A DNA stretch of 64,000 nt from Pigmentiphaga litoralis (GTDB lineage: Bacteria > Pseudomonadota > Gammaproteobacteria > Burkholderiales > Burkholderiaceae_B): NCBI RefSeq assembly GCF_013408655.1, contig NZ_JACCBP010000001.1, forward strand, positions 3,844,001 to 3,908,000, in the 5' to 3' direction. The position numbers and the translations under genes are program-made. The notes below the pieces were generated by a model, which made no database searches, was not told the DNA's origin, and saw only the letters and a program-made list of their open reading frames with translations. Positions within the stretch are counted from its first letter, which is position 1. The number at the start of each line of letters is the position of its first letter. This document shows positions 46,383 through 54,748 of this stretch, one piece after another.

Positions 46383-47795
46383 ATGACGATCACGCCTTCG
46401 GCCACCCCGGGCCCGACACGGCGCATTGCCGAATTCGCCGCGGACCTGGACTACTTGCAGCTGCCTGCCACCGTCCAGACTGCACTGCAGGGCTTCCTGC
46501 TCGACTACCTGCGCGTTGCATCCGTGGGCGAACGGATGGAATGGAGCGACTGGGCGCGCATCTACGCGCAGCAAACGGCCGCCCCCGGCAACGCACCGGT
46601 CCTCTTTGCGTCGGCCCCCGTCGATCCGGTCAGCGCCGCCTTCATGAACACGGTGTATGCCGGCAGCCTGGATGCGGACGATGTGCACGTCGGCGCCATG
46701 CTGCATCCGGGCTGCATCGTATTTTCCGCGGCGCTGGCGATCGGTCAGGCGCAGCGCCTGCCAGGGCACAGGGTGCTGGCCGCCGTGGCGGCGGGCTACG
46801 AGGCCATGATCCGCATCGCCTTGGCCATCCAGCCCAGTCACTTCAAACGCGGCTTCCAGAGCACATCCACCTGCGGCGTCTTTGGCGCGGCAGTCGCTGC
46901 ATCTGCCCTGCTGTCGAACGGTGCGGATCGGGCCACCCGCATCGGCGAATCGATCGGCCTTGGCGCATCTTTTTGCGGCGGGCTCACCCAGTTCTACCAC
47001 TCGGGTTCCACCGTCAAGCGCATTCATGCCGCGCAGGCCGCAAGCTCTGGCGTGCGTGCCGCCATGCTGGTGAATAGCGGCTTTTCTGGCCCCATCGACA
47101 TCCTTGAAGGCAAGGACGGGTTTGCTCGCGCCTATGCGGATGCCGTCGACTTCGACCGCCTCAGCGACGGTCTTGGCCGCGACTTTCGTCTGCTCGAAGT
47201 CGCCATCAAACCGCATGCGTGCAGCGCGCGGGTGCAGTCCGCCATCGAAGCGGCAAGCATGGTGTGCCGTGACCACGGCATCGCGCCGGACCGCATCCGC
47301 CGGGTCCGGCTTGGCATTCCGACAGTGATCCAGGGCAGGCTGACGTCCAACCGGCCGGGCGACCTGCAAGCCGCGCAGATGAGCGCGCCGTTCAGCGTCG
47401 CACTCGCCCTGCATCAGCAAGCGGGTCCGGCTGCCGCGCTGAATGTGGATGACTTCGAAGCGGGCCTGGCGAACCAGGCGGTGATGGCGTTGACGGCCCG
47501 GGTCAACTGCGTGGTCGACCCGGAGGTGGAGCGCACCAGCACCAGTGAATCGGTCAGTGCACGGGTGACGGTGATGCTTGACGATGGCAACGAGTTGTCG
47601 ACCTTTGTGCTCGCCCCCAAGGGCAGCGCGTCACGGCCGTTTTCGATGGCGGATCATGAAGCGCGGGCGCGGGCGGAATTGGGAAGGCGGTATTCCGGGG
47701 CCAAGCTGGATGGGTTGATGTCGATGCTGAGTGATTTTTCGGAAGTGAACGATGTCACCGCCATGGCTGCCTGGCTGGATCATTCTGCAAGATGA
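46383..47795 (+). CDS. MmgE/PrpD family protein, copy 2
   Basis: A 470-residue paralogue of the preceding gene. AFMNTVYAGSLDADDVHVGA, GFQSTSTCGVFGAAVAASAL and GSTVKRIHAAQAASSGVRAA match copy 1 block by block; here the first metal-like region reads DADDVH rather than DWDDSH. Two differing paralogues in one operon may form a heteromer or act on successive steps. The start at 46383 is supported by GGAG upstream. It ends 11 bases before the convergent LysR gene. Confidence 0.9.
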   Translation: MTITPSATPGPTRRIAEFAADLDYLQLPATVQTALQGFLLDYLRVASVGERMEWSDWARIYAQQTAAPGNAPVLFASAPVDPVSAAFMNTVYAGSLDADDVHVGAMLHPGCIVFSAALAIGQAQRLPGHRVLAAVAAGYEAMIRIALAIQPSHFKRGFQSTSTCGVFGAAVAASALLSNGADRATRIGESIGLGASFCGGLTQFYHSGSTVKRIHAAQAASSGVRAAMLVNSGFSGPIDILEGKDGFARAYADAVDFDRLSDGLGRDFRLLEVAIKPHACSARVQSAIEAASMVCRDHGIAPDRIRRVRLGIPTVIQGRLTSNRPGDLQAAQMSAPFSVALALHQQAGPAAALNVDDFEAGLANQAVMALTARVNCVVDPEVERTSTSESVSARVTVMLDDGNELSTFVLAPKGSASRPFSMADHEARARAELGRRYSGAKLDGLMSMLSDFSEVNDVTAMAAWLDHSAR

Positions 47796-47806
47796 CGAAC
47801 AGCGCC

Positions 47807-48775
47807 CTACCGCAGCCCGCCGTCCACCGCGTCCACAGCCCCCACACTCTCGACAAAACAGGTCTGGAACAAGGCCACCGCCGGCAACTGCGTGGCCGAC
47901 TGCCGAGTGATCAGCCCCACCTGCATCGGCGACACGTTCAACCGGATATCCACGATGCGCACCAGCCCCAGCGCGGCCTGGCGTTCGGCGGCGCGTCGTG
48001 GGGTGACGGTCAGCAACTGCGAATTGGCCACCAGCGACAGGCTCTGGATATAGGTGGCCGACTCGACAACGGGCGCCGGCAGGCGGTGACCCTGGCGAAG
48101 AAAGGCCTCGGCCAGCGCGGCGCGCACGCTTGAATCCGGCCGTTGCAGCACCCAATCGCACGCAGCAAGCGCCTCGAATGTCGGGGACTTGTTGTGGGCC
48201 AGGGGGTGACCGGTACCCGCCACCACACAGATGTCCTCTTCGTAGAGTTTGACGAACCGAAGTGGCGCGATGCCCGGATCTTCGCTTGACCCGCCGCCGG
48301 GCAGGCGCCCCACCACGCAATCCAGTTCTCCCCGCAACAGCGCGTCGAGCAATTGGCGGCCCGTCCCCTCGCGCGCCTGCAAGGCGCAGCCTCCCCTGGC
48401 GCGAAATCGCTCGACGGTCTGCGGAAAGAACGCAACAAATGCCTGCGGCACGATGCCGACGCGCAGCAGAGTGGGCTCGCCCGACGATGCGCGGTTGATG
48501 GTTCCAACAAGGTGGTCGAACTCATGCAGCATGAGACGGCACCGATCGACGATCGCCCTTGTGGCTGCGGTGGGCGCCACCCCCTGCCGTCCGCGTTCGA
48601 ACAACACCAGTCCAAGCAGCCGTTCAAGGTCGTTGAGCATGCCGGTCACGGCGGGTTGACTGACGTTCAAGACTTGCGCTGCCTTGTGCAGCGTTCCCTG
48701 GTCCACCAGCAACACGATCAGCATCAGGTGCCGGAATTTGAGGTGCGACAAAGACATGGCGGAAAGGGAGGTCAT
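47807..48775 (-). CDS. LysR-family transcriptional regulator
   Basis: A 322-residue regulator: SLSHLKFRHLMLIVLLVDQG, then LHKAAQVLNVSQPAVTGMLN as helix-turn-helix, with a GbpR/PcaQ-like start; substrate-binding domain behind. It is divergent from the Bug–sulfatase operon across 160 bases containing a 7-base-arm palindrome (48830-48850), the likely operator. The PrpD operon is convergent, so the sulfatase operon is the more probable target. Start at the ATG at 48775 or 48757. Confidence 0.9.
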   Translation of the reverse strand: MTSLSAMSLSHLKFRHLMLIVLLVDQGTLHKAAQVLNVSQPAVTGMLNDLERLLGLVLFERGRQGVAPTAATRAIVDRCRLMLHEFDHLVGTINRASSGEPTLLRVGIVPQAFVAFFPQTVERFRARGGCALQAREGTGRQLLDALLRGELDCVVGRLPGGGSSEDPGIAPLRFVKLYEEDICVVAGTGHPLAHNKSPTFEALAACDWVLQRPDSSVRAALAEAFLRQGHRLPAPVVESATYIQSLSLVANSQLLTVTPRRAAERQAALGLVRIVDIRLNVSPMQVGLITRQSATQLPAVALFQTCFVESVGAVDAVDGGLR

Positions 48776-48829
48776 GGGAGTCGGACCCTAATCGTGCGGT
48801 TTCGGATTCGGTTGAAGTCGTCAATGACG

Positions 48830-48850
48830 TTGATAACCGCAGCTTATCAA
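48830..48850. promoter_or_regulatory. Palindromic LysR-type operator TTGATAA-N7-TTATCAA
   Basis: Perfect 7-base arms with CCGCAGC as spacer between the divergent LysR gene and the Bug–sulfatase operon. It includes the T-N11-A core typical of LysR sites (ATAA-N7-TTAT). It lies about 90 bases before the Bug start. Confidence 0.75.
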
Positions 48851-48936
48851 AGACTCTGAAAAAGCGAATATCGCTTGGGATTCCCGATCGATAGACTGGG
48901 TTGTGCATCGCAATAACCCCTTTGCAAGGACGCAGG

Positions 48937-49911
48937 ATGATGACGCTATCCCAGAGCTTTTCGGTCGGACTCGTTGCGATCGCTGCTACCACTACCCTGC
49001 CCGCGCTAGCGGCATGGCCCGACGATCAACCCATTCGCGTGATCGTGCCGCAAGCCGCTGGCGGGACCAATGACACGGTCGCGCGCATGATCAGTTCGGA
49101 GCTCGCCAAACGTTTGGGCCAGAGCGTGGTGGTCGACAATCGGCCGGGCGCATCCGGCGCCATCGGTACGCAAGCCGCCGCGCAAGCCAAACCTGACGGT
49201 TACACGCTGGCGATCGCGTCGGATTCGTCCACGATCCTGAACGCCGTCCGCCCCAATCTCGGCTGGGACTTTCACCGCGATTTGATGGGCGTCGCCATGA
49301 TTGGTGACCAGCCGATTGGCATCGCGGTGTCGATGAAGTCGCCATACCGGTCATTGCCCGACCTGATCGCGGCGGCCAAGAAGGCGCCTGGAACCCTCGG
49401 CTACGGCACATCCGGACTGGGCACATCCCAGCACATTGTTGGCGAGTGGTTTGCGCGGCTCGCCGATGTCCGCATGATCCACGTTCCGTATAAAGGCGGC
49501 GGGCAAGCCATCTCTGACCTGGCAGGCGGACAAGTGCCCGCCGCGGTGCTGGGCTCGGCGCCGCTGGTCGGCCAGGACCGGGCGGGCACCATCAAGATCG
49601 TGGCCGTGACCTCGCCTCGACGATCGACCACCTTGCCGAACGTGCCCACTCTGACCGAGCTTGGCTACAAGGACATTGCCCTGACGCAATGGGTCGGCTT
49701 CGTTGCACCGCGCGGCCTGCCTGCACCGATCGCCGAGCGGCTATCCAACGAGATCCGCCAGGTGGTCGCGCTGCCGGACATCCAGCGGAAGTTGACCGAA
49801 GCCGGACTGGACCCGCAGTACATGGCGGCGGCGCCTTTCGACGTGTTCCTGGGCAAGACCGTCAGCACCTGGAAAGACCTGATCAAAACGCTGGATCTGA
49901 AGCTCGAGTAA
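48937..49911 (+). CDS. Bug/TctC-family periplasmic receptor (sulfatase operon)
   Basis: Orphan tripartite-tricarboxylate receptor of 324 residues. The signal peptide ends PALA-AWPDDQPIRVIVPQAAGG; DNRPGASGAIGTQAAAQAKP is the central loop and HVPYKGGGQAISDLAGGQVP the second-domain loop. AAGGACG precedes the ATG at 48937. A sulfatase gene follows after 59 bases, suggesting uptake or sensing of a sulfate ester or its product. Confidence 0.92.
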   Translation: MMTLSQSFSVGLVAIAATTTLPALAAWPDDQPIRVIVPQAAGGTNDTVARMISSELAKRLGQSVVVDNRPGASGAIGTQAAAQAKPDGYTLAIASDSSTILNAVRPNLGWDFHRDLMGVAMIGDQPIGIAVSMKSPYRSLPDLIAAAKKAPGTLGYGTSGLGTSQHIVGEWFARLADVRMIHVPYKGGGQAISDLAGGQVPAAVLGSAPLVGQDRAGTIKIVAVTSPRRSTTLPNVPTLTELGYKDIALTQWVGFVAPRGLPAPIAERLSNEIRQVVALPDIQRKLTEAGLDPQYMAAAPFDVFLGKTVSTWKDLIKTLDLKLE

Positions 49912-49970
49912 CCCTGCTGGCGTTGCGCCAGCTGCCTCATTGCCCTACCCATTCAAAACGGAGACACGCC

Positions 49971-51326
49971 ATGCCCGCGCCACGACAGGCTCGCCCAAAC
50001 ATCGTCCTGATCCTTGCCGACAACCTGGGCTGGGGGGAACTCGGCTGCTACGGCGGCGGCGCCCTGCGCGGCGCGCCCACGCCGCGCATCGACGCCCTGG
50101 CCGCGGAAGGCGCCCGCTACACCAACTTCAATGTGGAAAGCGATTGCGTGCCGACGCGGTCGGCATTGATGACCGGTCGTCATCCGGTGCGCACCGGCGC
50201 ATTGCAGTCGGTCCCGGCAGGCTTGCCGCAGGGCATCGTTCCCTGGGAACGCACATTGGCACAGCAGTTGTCCGATGCGGGCTACGCCACCGCGATGTTT
50301 GGCAAATGGCACCTGGGCGACAAGGAAGGGCGGTATCCCAAGGACCGGGGCTTTGACGAGTGGTACGGCATCCCGCGCACCACCAATGAAAGCATGTTCA
50401 TGGAAGCCGTCGGCTTCGATCCGTCCGTGGTCGAGCCGCCGTATGTCATGGAAGGCATCAAAGGCCAACCCGCCGAAAAACGCGAACTGTACGACCTCGA
50501 AATGCGCCGACGCATCGACGGCGAACTCGCGCGGCGCAGCTGCGACTTCATTGCGCGTCACTCGGATGCCGAGCCCTTCTTCCTATATGTTCCCCTCACG
50601 CAAATGCACTTCCCGACCATCCCGCATCGCGACTTCGAAGGCAGGACCAAGAAAGGTGACTTTGCGGACTCGTTGGTCGAGATGGATGCCCGTGTTGGCG
50701 AGATCATCGACGCTGTCGACGCACACGGTCTGCGCGACAACACCGTCTTCATCTTTGCGAGCGACAACGGTCCGGAATACCGTCGCCCCTGGCGCGGCAG
50801 CGCCGGCATGTGGACGGGCACGTATCACACGGCCATGGAGGGCGCGCTGCGGGTACCCCTGATCGTACGCTGGCCCGGCAAGGTCCAGGCCGGCGCTGTC
50901 AGCAACGACATTCTGCATGTGGTCGACCTGTTCCCCACTTTGTCCCGCATTGCGGGTGCAGCGCTGCCCGACGACCGCATCATCGACGGCGTGGACCAGT
51001 TCGACTTCCTGGTGGGCCAGCAAGACACGTCAAGCCGCGAAGGCTTCGTCTATTACATCAAGACCGAGATGCGCGCGGCGAAGTGGCGCGACTGGAAGAT
51101 GCACTTCGTGTGGGAAGTCGAACCCAACGCCGGCGCCAATCATCTCGAGACGCCCTATCTGTTCAACCTGGTACAGGACCCGAAAGAAGAAAGTGACGTC
51201 AATTCGACGCAAGGCTGGGTGCGCGGGCCGATACGCAAGATGATCCACCAGTTCCAGGAAAGCCTGCGCGACTTCCCTCCCGTCCCACCCGGCGCGCCCG
51301 ACGACTATGTGCCGGCGAAGCGCTGA
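49971..51326 (+). CDS. Sulfatase, Cys-type formylglycine enzyme
   Basis: A 451-residue alkaline-phosphatase-fold sulfatase. The modification site is SDCVPTRSALMTGRHP, with Cys59 converted to formylglycine (CxPxR). NIVLILADNLGWGELGCYGG is the metal-binding N-terminus, though the usual DD reads DN. GKWHLG and FASDNGPE are the other metal/substrate loops. No signal peptide is visible, so the enzyme is cytosolic or the start is incomplete. It could cleave an aryl or alkyl sulfate brought in with the Bug receptor. The maturing enzyme is not in the window. Confidence 0.9.
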   Translation: MPAPRQARPNIVLILADNLGWGELGCYGGGALRGAPTPRIDALAAEGARYTNFNVESDCVPTRSALMTGRHPVRTGALQSVPAGLPQGIVPWERTLAQQLSDAGYATAMFGKWHLGDKEGRYPKDRGFDEWYGIPRTTNESMFMEAVGFDPSVVEPPYVMEGIKGQPAEKRELYDLEMRRRIDGELARRSCDFIARHSDAEPFFLYVPLTQMHFPTIPHRDFEGRTKKGDFADSLVEMDARVGEIIDAVDAHGLRDNTVFIFASDNGPEYRRPWRGSAGMWTGTYHTAMEGALRVPLIVRWPGKVQAGAVSNDILHVVDLFPTLSRIAGAALPDDRIIDGVDQFDFLVGQQDTSSREGFVYYIKTEMRAAKWRDWKMHFVWEVEPNAGANHLETPYLFNLVQDPKEESDVNSTQGWVRGPIRKMIHQFQESLRDFPPVPPGAPDDYVPAKR

Positions 51327-51417
51327 AGCGGCTGCGTCCCCACGCCTGCAGGTGACATCGGTAGGCCTGATCGCATCGATGGCTTACCCTGCCGACGTCG
51401 AACGGCGTGGTGCAGGA

Positions 51418-51690
51418 ATGAACGACGACGCACTTGGTGCGCACGTCGTTGAGCAGCTTGCCATCGCGCAACGCGACGCGCGTGCCATGAACCGCGACCT
51501 TGTCGCCATGACGTGCGTTGGCCTGCTGGGTGAGCACGTCCATGACGATGCACGAACCGCCCAGGTGGTTGCGCGCGCGCTATGCCGGACAGATGCCGAC
51601 CTCGGCGTCATCCTGCCCGACGCCAACGACTGCGCGCGCGTCGTCATGGATTGCGGCGTGCGGGTCGCCGTGGAAATCGACTTGGAATAA
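51418..51690 (+). CDS. Uncertain small ORF (90 aa) after the sulfatase
   Basis: The frame MNDDALGAHVVEQLAIAQRD to VAVEIDLE has coding-like codon use but no family I recognise. The opposite strand in the same stretch also holds open frames of doubtful composition, one reading GDKVAVHGTRVALRDGKLLN. Because the adjoining region (51717-52008) is a chimeric remnant, this stretch may also be decayed sequence. Treat the gene as unproven, with nothing else visible in 51327-51716. Confidence 0.25.
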   Translation: MNDDALGAHVVEQLAIAQRDARAMNRDLVAMTCVGLLGEHVHDDARTAQVVARALCRTDADLGVILPDANDCARVVMDCGVRVAVEIDLE

Positions 51691-51716
51691 GGCTTGCCGA
51701 TTCGGTAAACATGGGC

Positions 51717-52008
51717 TCAATCTGGCCTTGGCGCAATTGCGGCAATCTGCGCGTCCAGGTGGTTAATGACCTGCTCTCTGTCCAGGTAGGCCGTCGCCTG
51801 TAACGGCAGAAACTTCACCGACACCAACCCCACGCACCCGAACGCCGCCTTCAGGTAAGGCGTCAAAAAGTCGGGCAAAGTCGCCGCTGCCCGGTCGTTC
51901 GACCTTGATGACGCGCGCGCCCAGATCGGCCAGCTGGCGGGTGCAGAACGGCGCCGCAATGGCATGTTCAAGGGAAACGACGGTGATGCCGTCAAGCGGG
52001 AGAGCCAA
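51717..52008 (-). pseudogene. Chimeric remnant: CaiB/BaiF CoA-transferase N-terminus joined to azoreductase-like C-terminus
   Basis: From the ATG at 52008 the frame reads MALPLDGITVVSLEHAIAAP and continues through LADLGARVIKVERPGSGDFA, the start of class III CoA-transferases, but similarity stops after about 45 residues. From there another frame reads DFLTPYLKAAFGCVGLVSVK and then AYLDREQ, resembling the C-terminus of FMN-dependent azoreductases, ending at TGA 51719-51717. The two parts meet near 51866-51885, where CGACTTT occurs twice. I infer a deletion through this short homology that fused two genes out of frame. Confidence 0.6.
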
Positions 52009-52138
52009 GGGACCACCTGTAGAGAAGGAAGTGGCCCCATGCTAGGCACGGCGGGGAACGCGCGGAATCGTTAGTTCGCTAAGGAGTCTTCAGGAAATTC
52101 GAAGCCTGGGGCTAACCCTGGCCCATGCGTATCGGCGG

Positions 52139-53278
52139 CTACGGCGTCACAGCCGCCGCTTTTGGCGACCGTGGCAACGTCACCTTGAACGTCGTCGCAT
52201 CCGCCGTCGACGCCACGTCGATGTGTCCACCATGTGCCTGGGCGATGCGCTTGCAGATATACAAGCCCAATCCTATCCCGGCTGCCGTGCCGCGCTTGTC
52301 GGGCGACGAATAGGTTCGCGTCAGCGGGTCGAACAGCGTGGGCAGTGCTTCTTTCGGGATCGGACCACCGGCATTGCGTACGGACAGATGCACGTCCTGG
52401 TCAAGGCCACTGACAGACACGGCAATGTCACCGCTGCCATGCTGAATCGCATTCACCAACAGGTTGCCCATCAACTGACTGATGCGGTCGCCGTCCCACT
52501 CGCCGGCCAGGTCGCCTTCGAGCGACACGTCGATTTGCGCCTGCGGATACCCGGCGCCGACTTCATCCACGGCGTACAGGCACAAGCGGCCGATATCCTG
52601 CGACACAAGGGTGACCGGCAAGGCGTCGCCCAGCCGGGTTCGCGTGTAATCCAGCAGGTCGTCGATCATCCGTTTCATCCTGGCCGAGCTTCGCTGCACA
52701 TTGGCGGCGGCCTTCATCCTCGACGCGGTAACGTCATCGCCTTGCAGCAGGAATTCGGCCGAATTGGCGATCGCGCCCAATGGCGAGCGCAGGTCATGCG
52801 CAAGCACGCCTGCGAAACGGTCCCGGATGGCCTCGACCTGCATGGAATACTGGCGGATCGAATCCGACAGGGTCTGGTCGATGGATTCGTTAAAGCGGAT
52901 CACGTCGTCGAACAGCGCGGCACTGGGTGGGGACTGCTCGCCCCACCGACGAAGAACGGTCGCGCGGAGCGCACGAAACTCGGCCACCAGGTCGTTGAGC
53001 TTGAAGCCTTGGGCAAGCCGGTCGTCGGCGTGGATCTGCGCGGCGTCGGTCACACCCCCGTCGGGGTCGGCATCTTCACCCCGCGACTTTGCCTTGCGCG
53101 CGGCTTCGCTTTGCGGCGTCCGCATATCCGCGGCGATGCGTGTCAGCATCATCCGGGCGGAATCCTGCAATTCCCTGTCGGTCAGAGGTGTGCCTTCAAG
53201 GCCGATCTGGCTGGCAAACTCTGCCCAGTCGGCAACGAGAGAGTCGAGGTTGGCCTCGATGAAATCAGCAAGCGACAT
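52139..53278 (-). CDS. Cytosolic sensor histidine kinase with RsbRD-like N-terminal domain
   Basis: A 379-residue kinase without membrane segments. The N-terminus (about residues 5-130) resembles RsbRD N-terminal/RsbT co-antagonist domains (FIEANLDSLVADWAEFA). The phosphoacceptor box is FAGVLAHDLRSPLGAIANSA (His near 161), and the ATPase has NLLVNAIQHG and TAAGIGLGLYICKR. A cognate response regulator is not adjacent. Nearby genes (a CheB-like protein, Mn catalase) suggest a stress-response group. Confidence 0.85.
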   Translation of the reverse strand: MSLADFIEANLDSLVADWAEFASQIGLEGTPLTDRELQDSARMMLTRIAADMRTPQSEAARKAKSRGEDADPDGGVTDAAQIHADDRLAQGFKLNDLVAEFRALRATVLRRWGEQSPPSAALFDDVIRFNESIDQTLSDSIRQYSMQVEAIRDRFAGVLAHDLRSPLGAIANSAEFLLQGDDVTASRMKAAANVQRSSARMKRMIDDLLDYTRTRLGDALPVTLVSQDIGRLCLYAVDEVGAGYPQAQIDVSLEGDLAGEWDGDRISQLMGNLLVNAIQHGSGDIAVSVSGLDQDVHLSVRNAGGPIPKEALPTLFDPLTRTYSSPDKRGTAAGIGLGLYICKRIAQAHGGHIDVASTADATTFKVTLPRSPKAAAVTP

Positions 53279-53344
53279 GCGAGGCTACCTTCAATGAACG
53301 TCGGCTGGCGGCCCAGCACGACGCTGCATTGTGAGTCGGCCTGC

Positions 53345-53776
53345 TCATCCATTGCAAGAATCTTCCAGGCCAGGATGGAATGGGGACCGCTCCGAACCCG
53401 TCTGCCGGACTTCGCTTCGTTCGACCCACTGCGACGCCGCACTGGATACATCCTGGGCCCGGCGGATCACCTGCTCAGCCTCCGTGATCCATTGCTGCAT
53501 GTGGGCACTGCCCTGCTCGACCAGCGGAATCGCGGCGATCTTCCTGGCCCGATACGCACTGGTGTGCACGACGACGGCGGCATTGTCGGGATCGAAATAC
53601 ACGATCCCGTCCAGCGTTGACATGGCCCACGCATACTCGACGCGGCGGCCATTGGCCTGTTTCTGCGACAGCGGTTTCAGGCCCAGAAACTCGCCGATGA
53701 ACAAACGCGATCCGATCGTGACGTACAGGTCCTGACCCAGCAGTTCGTGCCAGTGGTCATAGGTTATCTTTGCCAT
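53345..53776 (-). CDS. Hypothetical protein (143 aa)
   Basis: I do not recognise the family. It begins MAKITYDHWHELLGQDLYVT, and the middle (EYAWAMSTLDGIVYFDPDNA, HTSAYRARKIAAIPLVEQGS) looks like a folded beta-rich domain; the end is polar. No membrane segment or signal is present. GGCGGA precedes the ATG at 53776. It lies upstream of the RsbRD-type kinase on the same strand, 66 bases away, so the two may be expressed together. Confidence 0.65.
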   Translation of the reverse strand: MAKITYDHWHELLGQDLYVTIGSRLFIGEFLGLKPLSQKQANGRRVEYAWAMSTLDGIVYFDPDNAAVVVHTSAYRARKIAAIPLVEQGSAHMQQWITEAEQVIRRAQDVSSAASQWVERSEVRQTGSERSPFHPGLEDSCNG

Positions 53777-53882
53777 GAATCCGCCCGGTCCCCCTGGGTT
53801 GCGTACCGGCATCAGGCAGGCAACCTGAGCCGTCTAAGAAAAAGCCCTGGCAGCGACTTTAGCTCAGCTGTGGCGAAGCCGG

Positions 53883-53898
53883 GTCGCGCCGGCGCGAC
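53883..53898. repeat. Perfect 16-bp palindrome GTCGCGCCGGCGCGAC
   Basis: Located in the divergent intergenic region between the hypothetical gene (53776) and the CheB-like gene (53996). It could be an operator for either. GC-rich palindromes also arise by chance here. Confidence 0.4.
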
Positions 53899-53995
53899 AG
53901 GCAACATTTGGAAGCTTTCAGGGCGCCGAAGCGCGGTACGAGATTTGCTCAGCAGTGACCACCACGTGTTGCTACCTTGAATCAAGGAAGACACC

Positions 53996-54617
53996 ATGCC
54001 CACCGACACACCCTGGTTTCTGGCAATCGGCGCATCGGGACAAGACGGATTGAACGACATCCGCGCCGTGTTGACCGGACTTCCCCCCACCCTGCCCGTG
54101 ATCGTCCTGGTGGTGCTGCATCGGCCCTGGGACATGGTCAGCAGGCTGCGGCATATCCTGGCGGAGACCTCCTCCATGCCCGTCGTCGAAGCCGAGCCCG
54201 GACAGAAGTTCGCCGTCGGCACCGTCTACATCGGCCTGCCCGAACAGCATCTGACGTTGGTCGAACACAGTTTCGGCATTCTGGTCGGCGATCCGCATCG
54301 GCGGCATCGCAACCGCACCGTCGATCTGTTGTTCGACTCCGTGGCCCGCTTTGGCGGCAACCGGATGATCGGAGTCGTCCTGTCAGGACAACTGGACGAC
54401 GGCTCGCGCGGCCTGGCGGCAATCAATCGCGCGGGGGGGGCATGTGATGGTGGTGCAACGCTGTGAAGATCACGAGAAAGGCATGCCCGAAAACGCGGCG
54501 GTGTTTGAAGGCCCCATCGACTGTATAGGCACCACTGCCGAGATTGTTCAGGCGATTGTCGCGGCCGTGAACGCCGACCGGAACAGCCCCGTCATCACGC
54601 CTGACGCGGTCGCGTAA
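53996..54617 (+). pseudogene. CheB methylesterase-domain protein, frameshifted in a G8 tract
   Basis: The frame from 53996 reads MPTDTPWFLAIGASGQDGLN and contains CheB-domain blocks (VGTVYIGLPEQHLTLVE, RMIGVVLSGQLDDGSRGLAA), with the active-site Ser in GASG and Asp in LDDGSRG. After INRAGG it meets eight G residues (54433-54440) and runs off in the wrong frame. Removing one G gives HVMVVQRCEDHEKGMPENAA and a natural CheB-like end at TAA 54615-54617, total 206 residues. No CheR or chemotaxis genes are nearby. It could be broken, phase-variable or a sequencing error. Confidence 0.8.
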
Positions 54618-54656
54618 AAGCGGCGAATGCCAACCAGGCCACTCGCCGCCAATACT

Positions 54657-54706
54657 TAGGTCGCTACGTATCCTAGGTCGCTACGTATCTTAGGTCGCTA
54701 CCTATC
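54657..54706. repeat. 17-bp tandem repeat, about three copies
   Basis: TAGGTCGCTACGTATCC and TAGGTCGCTACGTATCT follow each other, then a third unit TAGGTCGCTACCTATC. It lies between the CheB-like gene and the Mn catalase gene, which are convergent. No T-run or hairpin makes it a terminator. Confidence 0.85.
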
Positions 54707-54748
54707 GGCCCGGCTAGCACGCTGCCCGGGCCTGGCCGTCGTGCCGCG

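Noticed and set aside
51199..51647. Minus-strand frames opposite the sulfatase end
   Set aside because: They are Ser/Arg-rich or broken by stops and show no family motif; left as unresolved decayed DNA.
53883..53898. Intrinsic terminator
   Set aside because: The palindrome has no loop and no T-run, and lies between divergent genes.
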